Counted from the first letter of the stretch, positions 48,077 through 59,981 are shown. The stretch: DNA of 64,000 nucleotides from Actinotalea sp. JY-7876 (GCF_014042015.1 NZ_CP059493.1:248001-312000); one strand, 5' to 3'. Numbers and translations: made by a program. The notes: a model not told the origin generated them from the sequence alone.

Positions 48077-48854
48077 CGCCGACCACGAGCGGTGGGCCGT
48101 CGAGGTGGGTCCGTACGTCCTGGGCTCGCTGGACCCGCACGCCCGTGCCCGCTTCGAGGACCACGCCGCCACGTGCGCGGCCTGCCGCGCCGAGGTGTCG
48201 GCGCTCGCCGGGCTCCCGGGCCTGCTGGACCGGGTGCCGGCCGACGTCGTCGACGAGCTCGAGGGCCGCCGCGGCGGCGCCGAGCGGGCAGAGCCGCCGC
48301 CCCTGCTGCTCGCCGACCTGCTGCGCGTGGCGCGCCGCGAGGAGCGCGCGCGCACGCGGCGTCGGCGCGTCGTGGGGGCGCTGGCCGCGGCGGCCGTGCT
48401 CGCCGCCGTGCTGGTGCTGCCCGGCAGCCCGCTGGCGCTGCCGTGGCGGACGGTCGAGACGCAGGTGGCGAGCGCGACGATCGAGCTGAGCCCGGTCGTG
48501 GACACCCCCGTCACCGCGACGGTGCGCCTGGACGACGTCGCCTGGGGGACGAAGATCGACCTGGTCTGCCGGCACGCGGGGGGCGGGGCGGACCCGGCGG
48601 CACCCGCGCCGGGTACGGCCGCGCCGGCGGAGCCCGGCGGCTACGGCGACGGGGGCGAGGGGGGACCGACGCGCGTCGGGTACGCGCTCGTGCTGCGGGA
48701 CGGTGCCGGCAGGTCGGAGGAGGTGGCGACGTGGGCCGGCGTGGCGGACCGCGAGGTCACCGTGCCGGCGTCCACCCTCATGCGCCGCGCCGACATCGTC
48801 GCGGTCGAGCTCGTCGCCACCGACGGGACGGTGCTGCTGGCCGGCGCGCCGTAG
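48069..48854 (+). CDS. Membrane-bound zinc anti-sigma factor
   Basis: 261 residues from GTG 48069. The N-terminal anti-sigma domain has the ZAS pattern HAATCAACRAE (H-x3-C-x2-C) after VGPYVLGSLDP. A single membrane helix (VVGALAAAAVLAAVLVLPG) and an extracellular RskA-like domain follow, interrupted by a Gly/Ala/Pro insert. It holds the ECF sigma factor inactive until an envelope signal is sensed. Confidence 0.9.
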   Translation: MADADHERWAVEVGPYVLGSLDPHARARFEDHAATCAACRAEVSALAGLPGLLDRVPADVVDELEGRRGGAERAEPPPLLLADLLRVARREERARTRRRRVVGALAAAAVLAAVLVLPGSPLALPWRTVETQVASATIELSPVVDTPVTATVRLDDVAWGTKIDLVCRHAGGGADPAAPAPGTAAPAEPGGYGDGGEGGPTRVGYALVLRDGAGRSEEVATWAGVADREVTVPASTLMRRADIVAVELVATDGTVLLAGAP

Positions 48855-48871
48855 CCCGCCGCGCGCGGCGC

Positions 48872-49582
48872 TCAGGCCACGCGGCGCACGACGACGTCGG
48901 TGATCTCGTGCCCCAGGTCCAGGCCACGGCGTTCGAAGCTCGTCACGGGCCGGTGCGCGGGACGCGGGGCAGGGCCGCCGTGGGGGTTCTCGAGCCCGGG
49001 ATCCGCCGCGAGGACCTCGAGCACCACCTCGGCGTACGGCGCCCAGTCCGTCGCGACGTGCAGCACGCCGCCGACGGCGAGCCGCGACCGCATCAGGGCG
49101 ACGTGGTCCGGCTGGACGATGCGCCGCTTGTGGTGCCGCTTCTTGGGCCACGGGTCCGGGAAGAACACGTGGATCGCGTCGAGCGAGCCCTCGGGCACCC
49201 GGTGGCGCAGCAGCTCGAGGGCGTCGCCGTGCGCGACGCGGACGTTGGTCAGCCCGGCCGCCTCCACCAGGAGCAGCAGGTTGGCGATCCCCGGCAGGTG
49301 CGCCTCGACCGCGAGGTAGTCCCGCCCGGGGTCGGCCGCGGCCATGGCCGCCACGGCCTCGCCCATCCCGGAGCCGATCTCCAGCACCAGGGGCGCGTCG
49401 CGGCCGAAGAGGGCCCGGCGGTCGAGCGGACCGTCGCCCGTGCCGTGCACCGAGAAGCCCAGCGTCGGCCAGAGGCGCTCGAGCGCCTCCCGTCGCGCGG
49501 GTCCCAGGGTGGCGCGCCGCGGGTGGAAGGTGCGCAACGGCCCGTGCGGCTCGGGTGCGCCGAAGGTGAAGTCGTCGGACAT
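48872..49582 (-). CDS. trmB: tRNA (guanine-N7)-methyltransferase
   Basis: 236 residues from ATG 49582. SAM-dependent enzyme that methylates G46 of tRNA. The SAM motif is VLEIGSGMGEAVAAMAAADP and the hallmark is FFPDPWPKKRHHKRRIVQPD. Ends with ITDVVVRRVA. Convergent with the anti-sigma gene. Confidence 0.95.
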   Translation of the reverse strand: MSDDFTFGAPEPHGPLRTFHPRRATLGPARREALERLWPTLGFSVHGTGDGPLDRRALFGRDAPLVLEIGSGMGEAVAAMAAADPGRDYLAVEAHLPGIANLLLLVEAAGLTNVRVAHGDALELLRHRVPEGSLDAIHVFFPDPWPKKRHHKRRIVQPDHVALMRSRLAVGGVLHVATDWAPYAEVVLEVLAADPGLENPHGGPAPRPAHRPVTSFERRGLDLGHEITDVVVRRVA

Positions 49583-49713
49583 GGTGCTGATCCTCCCGGA
49601 GGGCTGCGCACGGCCGCCGCCCGGGGCGGATTCACCCGTGCGGCGGGGCGCCGGTGTCGATAGGGTCTGGCGGCCGGGCACCCGGTACACCGATATCTTC
49701 ACAAGGGGAACCC

Positions 49714-50199
49714 ATGCGTCTCGCACGTTCAGCCGCTGCTGTCGCTCTCGCCGTGACGGCGCTCGCGCTCACGGGATGCGGCCCCGACGAGCCGGTCCGG
49801 GACGAGGAGACCGGTGAGATCACCGAGAGCTCCGAGTCCGACGTCTTCGCCCTGCAGGTCGGGGACTGCATGAACAGCGGCGAGCTCGCCGAGGAGGTCG
49901 AGTCGGTCCCGACCGTCCCGTGCAGCGAGCCGCACGACTCGGAGATCTTCGCCTCGACCGAGCTCGAGGACGGCGACTACCCGGGCGACGACGCGATCTT
50001 CGACCTGGCGGACGAGTTCTGCCTCGCGGAGTTCGAGACGTTCATCGGCGTGCCGTACGACGAGTCCGAGATCTACTACCAGCCGCTCGCGCCCAGCGAG
50101 ATGGGCTGGAACGAGCTCGACGACCGCGAGGTCCTGTGCATCGCGCTCGACGAGACCGAGGGTGGCATCACGGGCAGCCTGGAGGGCGCGGCTCGCTGA
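49714..50199 (+). CDS. Septum-formation family lipoprotein
   Basis: 161 residues from ATG 49714. Signal peptide and lipobox LTGC (Cys22). The mature part has the septum-formation (Septum_form) pattern FALQVGDCMNSGELAEEVES, VPCSEPHDSEIFA, and a C-terminal VLCIAL, with paired cysteines. Role unknown in detail; the same family domain occurs in 54998-55585. The 3' end overlaps the convergent hydrolase gene by 32 bp. Confidence 0.8.
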   Translation: MRLARSAAAVALAVTALALTGCGPDEPVRDEETGEITESSESDVFALQVGDCMNSGELAEEVESVPTVPCSEPHDSEIFASTELEDGDYPGDDAIFDLADEFCLAEFETFIGVPYDESEIYYQPLAPSEMGWNELDDREVLCIALDETEGGITGSLEGAAR

Positions 50200-51202
50200 G
50201 CCGTCGTGGCGGTGGGTCGGCCGGGAGTCGCTCGGCCACCCACCGCGCCACGTCGGCGAGGTAGCGATCGCGTGCCGGCGCCGACGACAGCGCGAGGTCG
50301 TGCACGCCGCCCGGGACCTGGACGATCGTGACGTCGGGGCCCAGCCGCGGCGCGCGCTCGACCATGTGCTCCACCGCGAGCACGCTGTCGGTGCGGTCGA
50401 GCGCCTCGTGCAGGCGGTCGGCGGGGCCGGACGCGTCGCTCGTGCACACGAGCACCGGGACGTCGACGGCCAGGCCGCGCGCGACGGCGCGGTGCCCGCG
50501 CCGCACCGAGCGGATGAAGCCCGCCCGGACGCCGAAGCCCTCGTGCGGCTTCCACGCCAGGTCGTAGTCCCAGGGGCCCCCGGTCTCGCGGTGCAGGCCC
50601 CGCCCGTAGTGGGGCTGCAGCTGCGAGACGACCGTGTGCGGCGCGACCCTGCCGAGCATGTCGACGGCGCGCGTCGTGACGACGCGGTCGAACCACCCCC
50701 GGTTGAGCTCGAGCCACGGGCTGTTGAGGACGAGCGCGTCGACCACCGGCTCCGCGCGGCCGCGCCGCTCGTGCGCCCAGAGGCACAGCAGCAGCCCGCC
50801 GGTCGAGTGCCCGTGCCCGACGACGACGGTGTGCCCCCACTCACGCAGGAGGCGCACCGAGCGGTCGAGCTCCTCGGCGTGCACGGCCAGGTCCGGCGCG
50901 TCGTTGGGCCGCTGGTGCGCCAGCAGCGAGCGGCCGTAGGACCGCAGGTCCAGGGCGTAGAAGTCGTAGCCCATGGCGGCCCACGCCTCGCCCAGGTGCG
51001 CCTGGAAGAAGTAGTCGACGTAGCCGTGGACGTACAGCACCGCCCGCTCCAGCCGGGGGACCCCACGGCGCCGGACGAGCGTCGCGACGCCCGGACCCTG
51101 CGCGTCGGGACGCAGGTCGAGCGTCAGCGCCTCCCATCCGGGCAGCACGTCGTCGTGCCACTGGGCGTGCCTGGCGGGCGGGGTCCCGGGTCCGTGCGTC
51201 AC
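50168..51202 (-). CDS. Alpha/beta-hydrolase, lysophospholipase-like
   Basis: 344 residues from GTG 51202. Serine hydrolase fold: LYVHGYVDYFFQAHLGEAWA with the oxyanion HG, nucleophile elbow GHGHSTGGLLL (Ser), acid in VLVCTSDASGPADRL and His in PGGVHDLALS. Similar to monoacylglycerol lipase/PldB-type serine hydrolases. No signal peptide, so probably cytoplasmic. Confidence 0.88.
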   Translation of the reverse strand: MTHGPGTPPARHAQWHDDVLPGWEALTLDLRPDAQGPGVATLVRRRGVPRLERAVLYVHGYVDYFFQAHLGEAWAAMGYDFYALDLRSYGRSLLAHQRPNDAPDLAVHAEELDRSVRLLREWGHTVVVGHGHSTGGLLLCLWAHERRGRAEPVVDALVLNSPWLELNRGWFDRVVTTRAVDMLGRVAPHTVVSQLQPHYGRGLHRETGGPWDYDLAWKPHEGFGVRAGFIRSVRRGHRAVARGLAVDVPVLVCTSDASGPADRLHEALDRTDSVLAVEHMVERAPRLGPDVTIVQVPGGVHDLALSSAPARDRYLADVARWVAERLPADPPPRRLSEPRPPGCP

Positions 51203-51279
51203 GTCGCTCCTCGTGGGCGCTGGCGGCGTCCGCGACGCCGGCGTGCGCACATCGTGGCAGGCGCCCGGGGGTGGCCGGG

Positions 51280-51687
51280 TCAGGCCGCCAGGGCGTGCTC
51301 CGCCTTGACCGCCAGGACGGGGCAGGGCGCGTCGAGGAGGATCGCCTGCGAGCGGCTGCCGAGCAGCAGCTTGCCGACGGGGCTGCGGTGGCGCAGGCCG
51401 ATGACCACGAGCTGCGCGCCCGTCTCGGCGGCCAGGGAGACGATCTCCTCGGCCGGGGCGCGCCCGCGCACCAGCTGACGCAGCGAGTAGCGCACGCCGC
51501 TCTCCCGGAGGAGGGCCTCGATCCGCTCGAGCTCCCGGTCCGTCGCGAAGGTCGACTCCGACGGGTCGCTGGACCCTGACACGTTCACCACGAGCAGCTC
51601 GGCGCCGCGCGACCGCGCCTCGGCGAGCGCGTGGGTGAGGGCAGCGGTGCCCTCGGGGGTCGGGGTCCAGCCGACGATGATCGACAT
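51280..51687 (-). CDS. Universal stress protein (UspA family)
   Basis: 135 residues from ATG 51687. Single Usp domain: IIVGWTPTPEGTAALTHALA at the N-terminus and LVVIGLRHRSPVGKLLLGSR with SQAILLDAPCPVLAV at the C-terminus. The G-2xG-9x-G(S/T) ATP-binding signature is only partly preserved. Small cytoplasmic stress protein; divergent from clpB. Confidence 0.88.
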   Translation of the reverse strand: MSIIVGWTPTPEGTAALTHALAEARSRGAELLVVNVSGSSDPSESTFATDRELERIEALLRESGVRYSLRQLVRGRAPAEEIVSLAAETGAQLVVIGLRHRSPVGKLLLGSRSQAILLDAPCPVLAVKAEHALAA

Positions 51688-51812
51688 ATGAGGCTCCTCG
51701 GATCGGGCGGCCGGATCGCGGCCGACTGCCATTGTCCCGGTGCCGGGCGGGCCAGTGCTGGGACCAGCTACCCAGGGACGCCTCGCGCGGCCGGAACCTC
51801 TCGCGCCGCAGA

Positions 51813-51833
51813 GTTGAGCGGAATAGACTCAAG
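51813..51833 (+). promoter_or_regulatory. HAIR-like element (HspR site) at the clpB promoter
   Basis: GTTGAGC (51813-51819), a 7-bp spacer, then ACTCAAG (51827-51833). The consensus of the HspR-associated inverted repeat is CTTGAGT-N7-ACTCAAG, so one half is perfect and the other deviates. It lies about 90 bp upstream of the clpB start. HspR repression of clpB is the common actinobacterial arrangement. Confidence 0.6.
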
Positions 51834-51919
51834 TTGACCCTCGGTTGAACCAGGGGACACCAGACCACGCACGACACGGGACGGGCGCACCGTCCACGCA
51901 GCCCGGAGGCGCACCACTG

Positions 51920-54553
<2,634 letters not shown>

Positions 54554-54609
54554 GCGTCAGCGTCCCCAGATGCTGACGTGGCTGGTGCAGGGCGTGCATG
54601 CTGGCGACC

Positions 54610-55011
54610 ATGAGCATCGTGTGGTGGGAGGTCGAGACTCCGGCGCCCGAGGCGTTCCAGGCGTTCCACGGCGCGATGTGGGGGTGGACGTTCCGGCCGG
54701 CGTTCGCGGACACCGAGCTGGGCGCCGACTACTGGATCGTGCACGACGGCGAGTCCGGCATCGGCGGCCTGCAGCGCGGCCTTCCCGGCGCCGACCCGCG
54801 GGCCGGGGTGCGCCTCTACGTGCTCGTCGAGGACCTGGAGGCGGCGATCGAGCGGGCGGTGACGCTCGGCGCCACGGTGGAGCGGGCCCGGACCGAGCTC
54901 GGCGGAGACGACCGATGGTTCGGCGTCGTGACCGATCCCGGCGGCGTCTCCTTCGGGCTGTGGACGGCCGAGCCGTCCCGCTCCGCGGCGGACCCCGTCA
55001 GCCGGTCGTGA
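54610..55011 (+). CDS. VOC/glyoxalase family protein
   Basis: 133 residues from ATG 54610. A single glyoxalase/bleomycin-resistance-like domain: WWEVETPAPEAFQAFHGAMW, GLQRGLPGADPRAGVRLYVL, and VTDPGGVSFGLW. Metal-dependent enzyme or binding protein of unknown substrate. Overlaps the convergent gene by 14 bp. Confidence 0.8.
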   Translation: MSIVWWEVETPAPEAFQAFHGAMWGWTFRPAFADTELGADYWIVHDGESGIGGLQRGLPGADPRAGVRLYVLVEDLEAAIERAVTLGATVERARTELGGDDRWFGVVTDPGGVSFGLWTAEPSRSAADPVSRS

Positions 55012-55585
55012 CCTCGTCGCCCGCGGCGAACGAGCCGCGCGCCTCGCCGTCGGGAAGCCACGCGAGGCACAGGCCGGCGCGGTCGTCCTGGCCCCAGCTC
55101 GCCTCCGAGGGCGTCCACACGACCGCACGGAACCCGGCGTCGGCCTGCCGGGAGTCCATCTCGCAGGCCGCGGCGGCCTCGGCGTCGACGCGCTGCCGGC
55201 CGGGCCACGCGTCCGACCGGAACCGGTGGATCCCCACGACCTCGGCGACGTGGGGCTCCGCGCACGGCACGACGTCGACGCGGCCGACGTCGCCGTCCTC
55301 GGGCAGGCGGGCGACGCAGTGCCCGACGTCGAGCCGGCGGCTGTGCACCGTCGTGGCCTCGGAGACGTCGCCGAGCGGCGAGGTCTCGGCGCGCATCCGC
55401 AGCGCCACGACCGCCGTCGCGACGAGCGCGAGGAGCACGACGGCGGCGACCGACCACAGCACGAGGCGGCGGGCGCGGCGCGGGGGAGGCGGTCGGTCCG
55501 GGTCGGCCGTCCAGCCGGGCGCGTAGTACGCCTGCTGCGGGTAGTAGCCGCCCGTACCGTCCGGTGAGCCCGTGCCGGCCGTCAC
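54998..55585 (-). CDS. Membrane protein with septum-formation domain
   Basis: 195 residues from GTG 55585. Tyr/Pro-rich cytoplasmic N-terminus, membrane helix (LVLWSVAAVVLLALVATAVV), then the Septum_form domain: LDVGHCVARLPEDGDVGRVD, VVPCAEPHVAEVVG, and LCLAWLPDG. Starts within the stop of the DUF4190 gene (4-bp overlap), so both are one operon. Confidence 0.8.
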   Translation of the reverse strand: MTAGTGSPDGTGGYYPQQAYYAPGWTADPDRPPPPRRARRLVLWSVAAVVLLALVATAVVALRMRAETSPLGDVSEATTVHSRRLDVGHCVARLPEDGDVGRVDVVPCAEPHVAEVVGIHRFRSDAWPGRQRVDAEAAAACEMDSRQADAGFRAVVWTPSEASWGQDDRAGLCLAWLPDGEARGSFAAGDEVTTG

Positions 55586-56250
55586 CGGAGGAACCCCTGG
55601 GGGTCGGTCGCGACGCCGATGATCAGGATGATGACCACGACCGTGGCCACCGCGCCGACCGTGATGCCGCCGATCGCCAGGCCCCTGCCCCGCGTGCCAC
55701 GCTGGGAGATCCGGTTCAACGCGGCGATCCCCAGCCCGAGCGCGACCGGCCCGAGGAAGACCCCGATGCAGGTGAGGATGCCGACGACCCCCACGATGAG
55801 TGAGGTGATCGCCATGCCGTCGATCGGCGGCGGGGGCGGGACCCAGCCGTAGGCCCCGGTCCCGTACGGCAGCGGGCCGGAGTAGCCGCGGCCGTAGGGC
55901 GCCTGCGCCTGCGGGTCGTAGCCAGGCGTGCCGTACGGCGCCTGGCCGTACCCGGGCGCGCCCGGGGGCGGTCGCATCGCCCACGGGGCGGGCGGGTCCT
56001 CCCCCGTCGCGCCGTAGCCGTCGGCCGGATAGGTCTCCGCGAGGTACCCGCGCGGGGCCGGCTCCGGTCGTGACTCGCCGGCGGGCGCCGCGAAGCCCGG
56101 CGGTTCCGGCGGCGCCTGCGCCGCCTGGGGTTCCTGGGGCGCCGGGGACCCCGCGTAGGTGCCCTGCGTCGCCTGCTGCAGCCACTCGGGCACCGGCGCG
56201 CCGGGCTCCGGCGGCGCCGGCGGACCGGACGGCGGGGGTGGAGTCGTCAC
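55582..56250 (-). CDS. DUF4190 domain membrane protein
   Basis: 222 residues. A Pro/Gly/Tyr-rich disordered head of about 145 residues is followed by two membrane helices (AITSLIVGVVGILTCIGVFL and LAIGGITVGAVATVVVIILI), the DUF4190 pattern. Often encoded next to septum-formation proteins, as here. Function unknown, presumably in the cell envelope. Confidence 0.82.
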   Translation of the reverse strand: MTTPPPPSGPPAPPEPGAPVPEWLQQATQGTYAGSPAPQEPQAAQAPPEPPGFAAPAGESRPEPAPRGYLAETYPADGYGATGEDPPAPWAMRPPPGAPGYGQAPYGTPGYDPQAQAPYGRGYSGPLPYGTGAYGWVPPPPPIDGMAITSLIVGVVGILTCIGVFLGPVALGLGIAALNRISQRGTRGRGLAIGGITVGAVATVVVIILIIGVATDPQGFLR

Positions 56251-56370
56251 GGGTCCGAACCTACTGCGCCGGGACGGGTGAGGTCCGCCGGCGTCGCGCG
56301 GCGTGGCCGGCCCGGACGGGAGCGGGACCGAACGTCACCCGTGCGGCGGACGGGCCGGGGCGCGCGGGCG

Positions 56371-57171
56371 TCACACCAGGTCCACGACCACCGGGACGTG
56401 GTCCGACGGTCCGGTGCCCTTGCGTGCGTCGCGGTCGATCGTCACGCCGCTCACGCGCGCCGCGAGCGCGGGCGACGCCCACGCGAAGTCGATCCGCAGG
56501 CCCTTGTTCCGGGGGAACGCGAGCTGCTTGTAGTCCCAGTACGTGTACGTGTGCTCGTCCGGCACGAAGACGCGGGAGACCTCCGTGTAGCCGGCGTCCG
56601 CGAAGGCCGCGAAGGCGTCGCGCTCGGGCTGCGTGACGTGGGTGTGGCCGTCGAACTCGCGCACGTCCCACACGTCGGTGTCGAGCGGGATGACGTTCCA
56701 GTCGCCCACGAGCGCGACCTGGGCACCGGGGTCGCCCGTCGCCGGGTCGAGCCACGAGCGTGCGGCGTCGCGCAGGCGCGCGAGCCACTCGAGCTTGTAG
56801 GCGTAGTGCGGGTCGCCGACGGCACGGCCGTGCGGCACGTACAGGCTCCACACGCGCACGCCGCCACAGGTCGCGCCGATCGCGCGAGCCTCGACCACCG
56901 GGGTCTCGGCACCGAACGCCGGCTGGCCGGGGAAGCCGACCTCGACGTCCTCGATCCCGACCCGGCTGACGACGGCCACGCCGTTCCACTGGCTCAGGCC
57001 GACGTGCGCCACCTCGTAGCCCGCCGCCTCGAACACGGCGTACGGGAACTTCGCGTCGGCGACCTTGGTCTCCTGGAGCGCGAGCACGTCGGTGCCGGTG
57101 CGCTCGAGCCACGCGACGGCGCGGTCCGCGCGCGCCCGGACGGAGTTGATGTTCCACGTCGCCAGTCGCAT
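56371..57171 (-). CDS. xth: Exodeoxyribonuclease III
   Basis: 266 residues. DNA repair AP endonuclease/3'-exonuclease. Hallmarks: MRLATWNINSVRARADRAV, LALQETKV, SLYVPHGRAVGDPHYAYKLE, GDWNVIPLDTDVWD and the ending GPSDHVPVVVDL. Complete active site (Asn, Glu, Asp, Asn, His). ATG 57171. Confidence 0.95.
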   Translation of the reverse strand: MRLATWNINSVRARADRAVAWLERTGTDVLALQETKVADAKFPYAVFEAAGYEVAHVGLSQWNGVAVVSRVGIEDVEVGFPGQPAFGAETPVVEARAIGATCGGVRVWSLYVPHGRAVGDPHYAYKLEWLARLRDAARSWLDPATGDPGAQVALVGDWNVIPLDTDVWDVREFDGHTHVTQPERDAFAAFADAGYTEVSRVFVPDEHTYTYWDYKQLAFPRNKGLRIDFAWASPALAARVSGVTIDRDARKGTGPSDHVPVVVDLV

Positions 57172-57229
57172 GGCCGCACGCTACCGGCGCCTCCGTCGCG
57201 CGCCGAGCGTCGGCCCCTAGGCTGGTCGC

Positions 57230-58018
57230 ATGGCTACGGCACTGATCACCGGGGCGAGCGCTGGGCTGGGGCTCGAGTTCGCCTGGCAGCTCGCGACCGC
57301 CCGGCACGACGTCGTCCTCGTGGCGCGCGACCAGGAGCGGCTCGACCGCCTCGCGAACCAGCTGCGCGCCGCGGCGGGCATCCGGGCCGAGGTGCTGCCC
57401 GCCGACCTCGCCGACCGCGCCGACGTCGAACGCGTCGCCGAGCGGCTGCGGGCGACCGAGCGGCCGGTCGGCCTGCTCGTCAACAACGCCGGCTTCGGGC
57501 TCAACCAGCCCTTCGTCGGCGGCGACCTCGAGACGCACGAGCGCGCGCTCGACGTCATGGTGCGCGCGGTCCTCGTGCTGTCGCACGCCGCCGTCGGGCA
57601 GATGGTCGAGCGCGGGCGCGGCGCGGTCCTCAACGTCTCCTCGGTCGCGGCGCTGACCGCCATGGGCACCTACTCGGCGCACAAGGCGTGGGTCCGCACG
57701 TTCACCGAGGGGCTCGCGGTGGAGCTGCGGGGCACGGGCGTCACCGCGACCGCGCTGTGCCCGGGCCTGACGCACACCGAGTTCCACGAGCGCGCCGGGC
57801 TGGAGCGCGAGGCCTACCCCCAGATCGCGTGGCTCAACGCCGACGCCGTCGTGACGGCGGCCCTGGCCGACGTGCGCCGCGGCGCGGTGATCTCCACCCC
57901 GAGCCTGCGCTACGGCATCGCGACGGAGGTGGCGCGGCTGCTGCCGCGCGCCGCGATCCGCAGGCTGTCCGGCGACCGCCGGCTGCGCGAGGCGGTCCAG
58001 GACGACGACGAGGCCTGA
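57230..58018 (+). CDS. Short-chain dehydrogenase/reductase
   Basis: 262 residues from ATG 57230. Classical SDR: TGASAGLGLEFAWQLA at the N-terminus, NNAGFG, Ser in VSSVAALTAMG and YxxxK as YSAHK. Probably NADP-dependent (Ala-Arg after the second strand). Divergent from xth. Confidence 0.92.
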   Translation: MATALITGASAGLGLEFAWQLATARHDVVLVARDQERLDRLANQLRAAAGIRAEVLPADLADRADVERVAERLRATERPVGLLVNNAGFGLNQPFVGGDLETHERALDVMVRAVLVLSHAAVGQMVERGRGAVLNVSSVAALTAMGTYSAHKAWVRTFTEGLAVELRGTGVTATALCPGLTHTEFHERAGLEREAYPQIAWLNADAVVTAALADVRRGAVISTPSLRYGIATEVARLLPRAAIRRLSGDRRLREAVQDDDEA

Positions 58019-58062
58019 GGAGCGGACGGCGGCGCCGGGCACGCGCCGCTAGCCTGACGCGC

Positions 58063-58644
58063 GTGACCGACGACCTCGTCCTGCGCCCCACCCCCCGCGA
58101 GCAGCTCCGCGACCTCGTGCGCGAGCTCGCCGTCGTGCACGGGCGGGTGACGCTCTCCTCCGGCCGGGAGGCCGACTACTACGTCGACCTGCGCCGCGTG
58201 ACGCTGCACCACCGCGCCGCGCCGCTCATCGGCCACGTCATGCTCGACCTGCTCGAGGAGGCCGGCCTCGGGGCCGGGGAGGTCGACGCCGTCGGCGGCC
58301 TCACGCTCGGCGCCGACCCGGTCGCGACAGCGATCCTGCACGCCGCCGCCTCACGCGGGCAGGACGTCGACGCGTTCGTCGTGCGCAAGGAGGCCAAGGC
58401 GCACGGCATGCAGCGGCGGATCGAGGGGCCGGACATCGCAGGGCGGCGCGTCGTCGTCCTGGAGGACACCTCGACCACGGGTGCCTCGCCGATCGCCGCC
58501 GTCGAGGCGGCGCGCGAGGCGGGCGCCGACGTCGCGGGCGTCGCCGTCATCGTCGACCGCGCCACGGGGGCGCGGGAGAAGATCGAGGCGCTCGGCGTGC
58601 CGTACCACCACGTCTTCGACCTCGCTGACCTCGGCCTGGCCTGA
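58063..58644 (+). CDS. pyrE: Orotate phosphoribosyltransferase
   Basis: 193 residues from GTG 58063. Pyrimidine synthesis: orotate plus PRPP to OMP. The PRPP loop is VVVLEDTSTTGASPIAAVEA, preceded by FVVRKEAKAHGMQRRIEGP (catalytic lysine region) and the N-terminal SGREADYYVDLRRVTLH. No other pyr genes are adjacent. Confidence 0.95.
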   Translation: MTDDLVLRPTPREQLRDLVRELAVVHGRVTLSSGREADYYVDLRRVTLHHRAAPLIGHVMLDLLEEAGLGAGEVDAVGGLTLGADPVATAILHAAASRGQDVDAFVVRKEAKAHGMQRRIEGPDIAGRRVVVLEDTSTTGASPIAAVEAAREAGADVAGVAVIVDRATGAREKIEALGVPYHHVFDLADLGLA

Positions 58645-58654
58645 GGCGCGGGCC

Positions 58655-59341
58655 GTGGAGGTCGGCGCAGGCCCGTTCATCCTCGCGGCCATCCTGCTGG
58701 CGGTGGTCGTCATCGGCGCGGAGTGGTGGCGCACCTCGCACCGCCGCCGCGTGGCCCGGGCGTGGGCCGCGTCGCACGGCTGGCGGTTCGTCGACCTGGA
58801 CCGTTCGCTCGCCCGGCGCTGGAACGGGCCGCCCTTCGGCGTGGGGTACGGCCGCAACGCGACGGAGGCGATGACGACGACGGTGGCCGGCCGGCCCGTC
58901 ACGTCCTTCACCTACGAGTACACGACGGGCGGCGGCAAGACGCGGCACGTCGCGCAGCACCACGTCGTCGCCCTCGCCCTGCCGGTGGCGCTGCCCGACC
59001 TCCAGCTGACGCCCGACGGCGTCGGCGCGGCGGTCGCCAGAGGCCTCGGTGGCCAGGACATCGACGTCGAGTCCGAGGCCTTCAACCAGCGGTGGCGGGT
59101 GCAGGCCGCGGACCCCAAGGCCGCGCACGACCTCGTGCACCCGCGGCTGATGGAGAGGCTCCTCGCGCCGGACGCGCGGGGCATGTCGATCCGGGTCGAG
59201 GGCGACCACCTGCTCTCCTGGGCCCCGGGCGCCCAGGACGTGACGCACATCGACCGCTACGTTGCCGTGCTGAGCGCGGTGGCTGACCACGTCCCCCGGT
59301 TCGTGTGGCTCGACCACGGCTACGATCCGCCCATCACCTAG
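58655..59341 (+). CDS. Membrane-anchored paralog A (DUF3137-like)
   Basis: 228 residues from GTG 58655. An N-terminal helix (FILAAILLAVVVIGAEWW) is followed by a beta-rich cytoplasmic domain: RAWAASHGWRFVDLD, VGYGRNATEAMTTTVAG, then IDVESEAFNQRWRV and VHPRLMERLLAPD. Strongly similar in layout and motifs to the gene at 59982-60917. Sits 10 bp after pyrE and 12 bp before lemA, so probably operonic with the latter. Confidence 0.7.
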   Translation: MEVGAGPFILAAILLAVVVIGAEWWRTSHRRRVARAWAASHGWRFVDLDRSLARRWNGPPFGVGYGRNATEAMTTTVAGRPVTSFTYEYTTGGGKTRHVAQHHVVALALPVALPDLQLTPDGVGAAVARGLGGQDIDVESEAFNQRWRVQAADPKAAHDLVHPRLMERLLAPDARGMSIRVEGDHLLSWAPGAQDVTHIDRYVAVLSAVADHVPRFVWLDHGYDPPIT

Positions 59342-59353
59342 GAGAGGGTCCCC

Positions 59354-59953
59354 GTGAAGATCACGCTCGTCCTCGTCGCCGCGGCCGTGCTGCTGGTCGT
59401 GGTCCTGCTGCTGTGGTTCGTCCTCACGTACAACGGCTTCGTCCGGCTGCGGAACCTCGTCCAGGAGGCGTGGCGCCAGATCGACGTCGAGCTGCACCGG
59501 CGGCACGACCTCATCCCGAACCTCGTGCAGACGGTGCAGGGCTACGCGGCCCACGAGCGCGCGGTGTTCGACGAGGTGACGGCCGCGCGCGCCGCCGCGT
59601 CGGGCCCGGCCGCCGGCCCCGCGCAGCAGGCCGCGCAGGAGAACCAGCTCACCGCGGCCCTGGGACGCCTGTTCGCGGTCGCCGAGGCTTACCCGCAGCT
59701 GCGCGCGAGCGAGAACTTCGCCCAGCTGCAGGCCGAGCTGACGACGACCGAGGACCGCATCGCCGCCGGGCGCCGGTTCTACAACGCGAACGTGCGCGAG
59801 CTGAACACCAAGGTGGAGCAGTTCCCGTCCAACGTCGTGGCGAACGTCTTCTCGTTCACCCGGGCCGAGTACTTCGAGACGCAGGACCCGGCGGTGCGCG
59901 CGGTGCCGCGCGTCGACTTCGGCGGGTCCGCCGGCGCCGTCCCGCAGGACTGA
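59354..59953 (+). CDS. lemA: LemA family protein
   Basis: 199 residues. One N-terminal membrane helix followed by the LemA helical bundle: VQEAWRQIDVELHRRHDLIP (typical V..A..Q.D..L.RR.DLIP) and YPQLRASENFAQLQAELTTT, RRFYNANVRELNT. LemA proteins localise to the membrane; the function is not established. Flanked by the two paralogous membrane proteins. Confidence 0.92.
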   Translation: MKITLVLVAAAVLLVVVLLLWFVLTYNGFVRLRNLVQEAWRQIDVELHRRHDLIPNLVQTVQGYAAHERAVFDEVTAARAAASGPAAGPAQQAAQENQLTAALGRLFAVAEAYPQLRASENFAQLQAELTTTEDRIAAGRRFYNANVRELNTKVEQFPSNVVANVFSFTRAEYFETQDPAVRAVPRVDFGGSAGAVPQD

Positions 59954-59981
59954 CCCGCCGCCGACCGTCCCTGCCGCGCCC

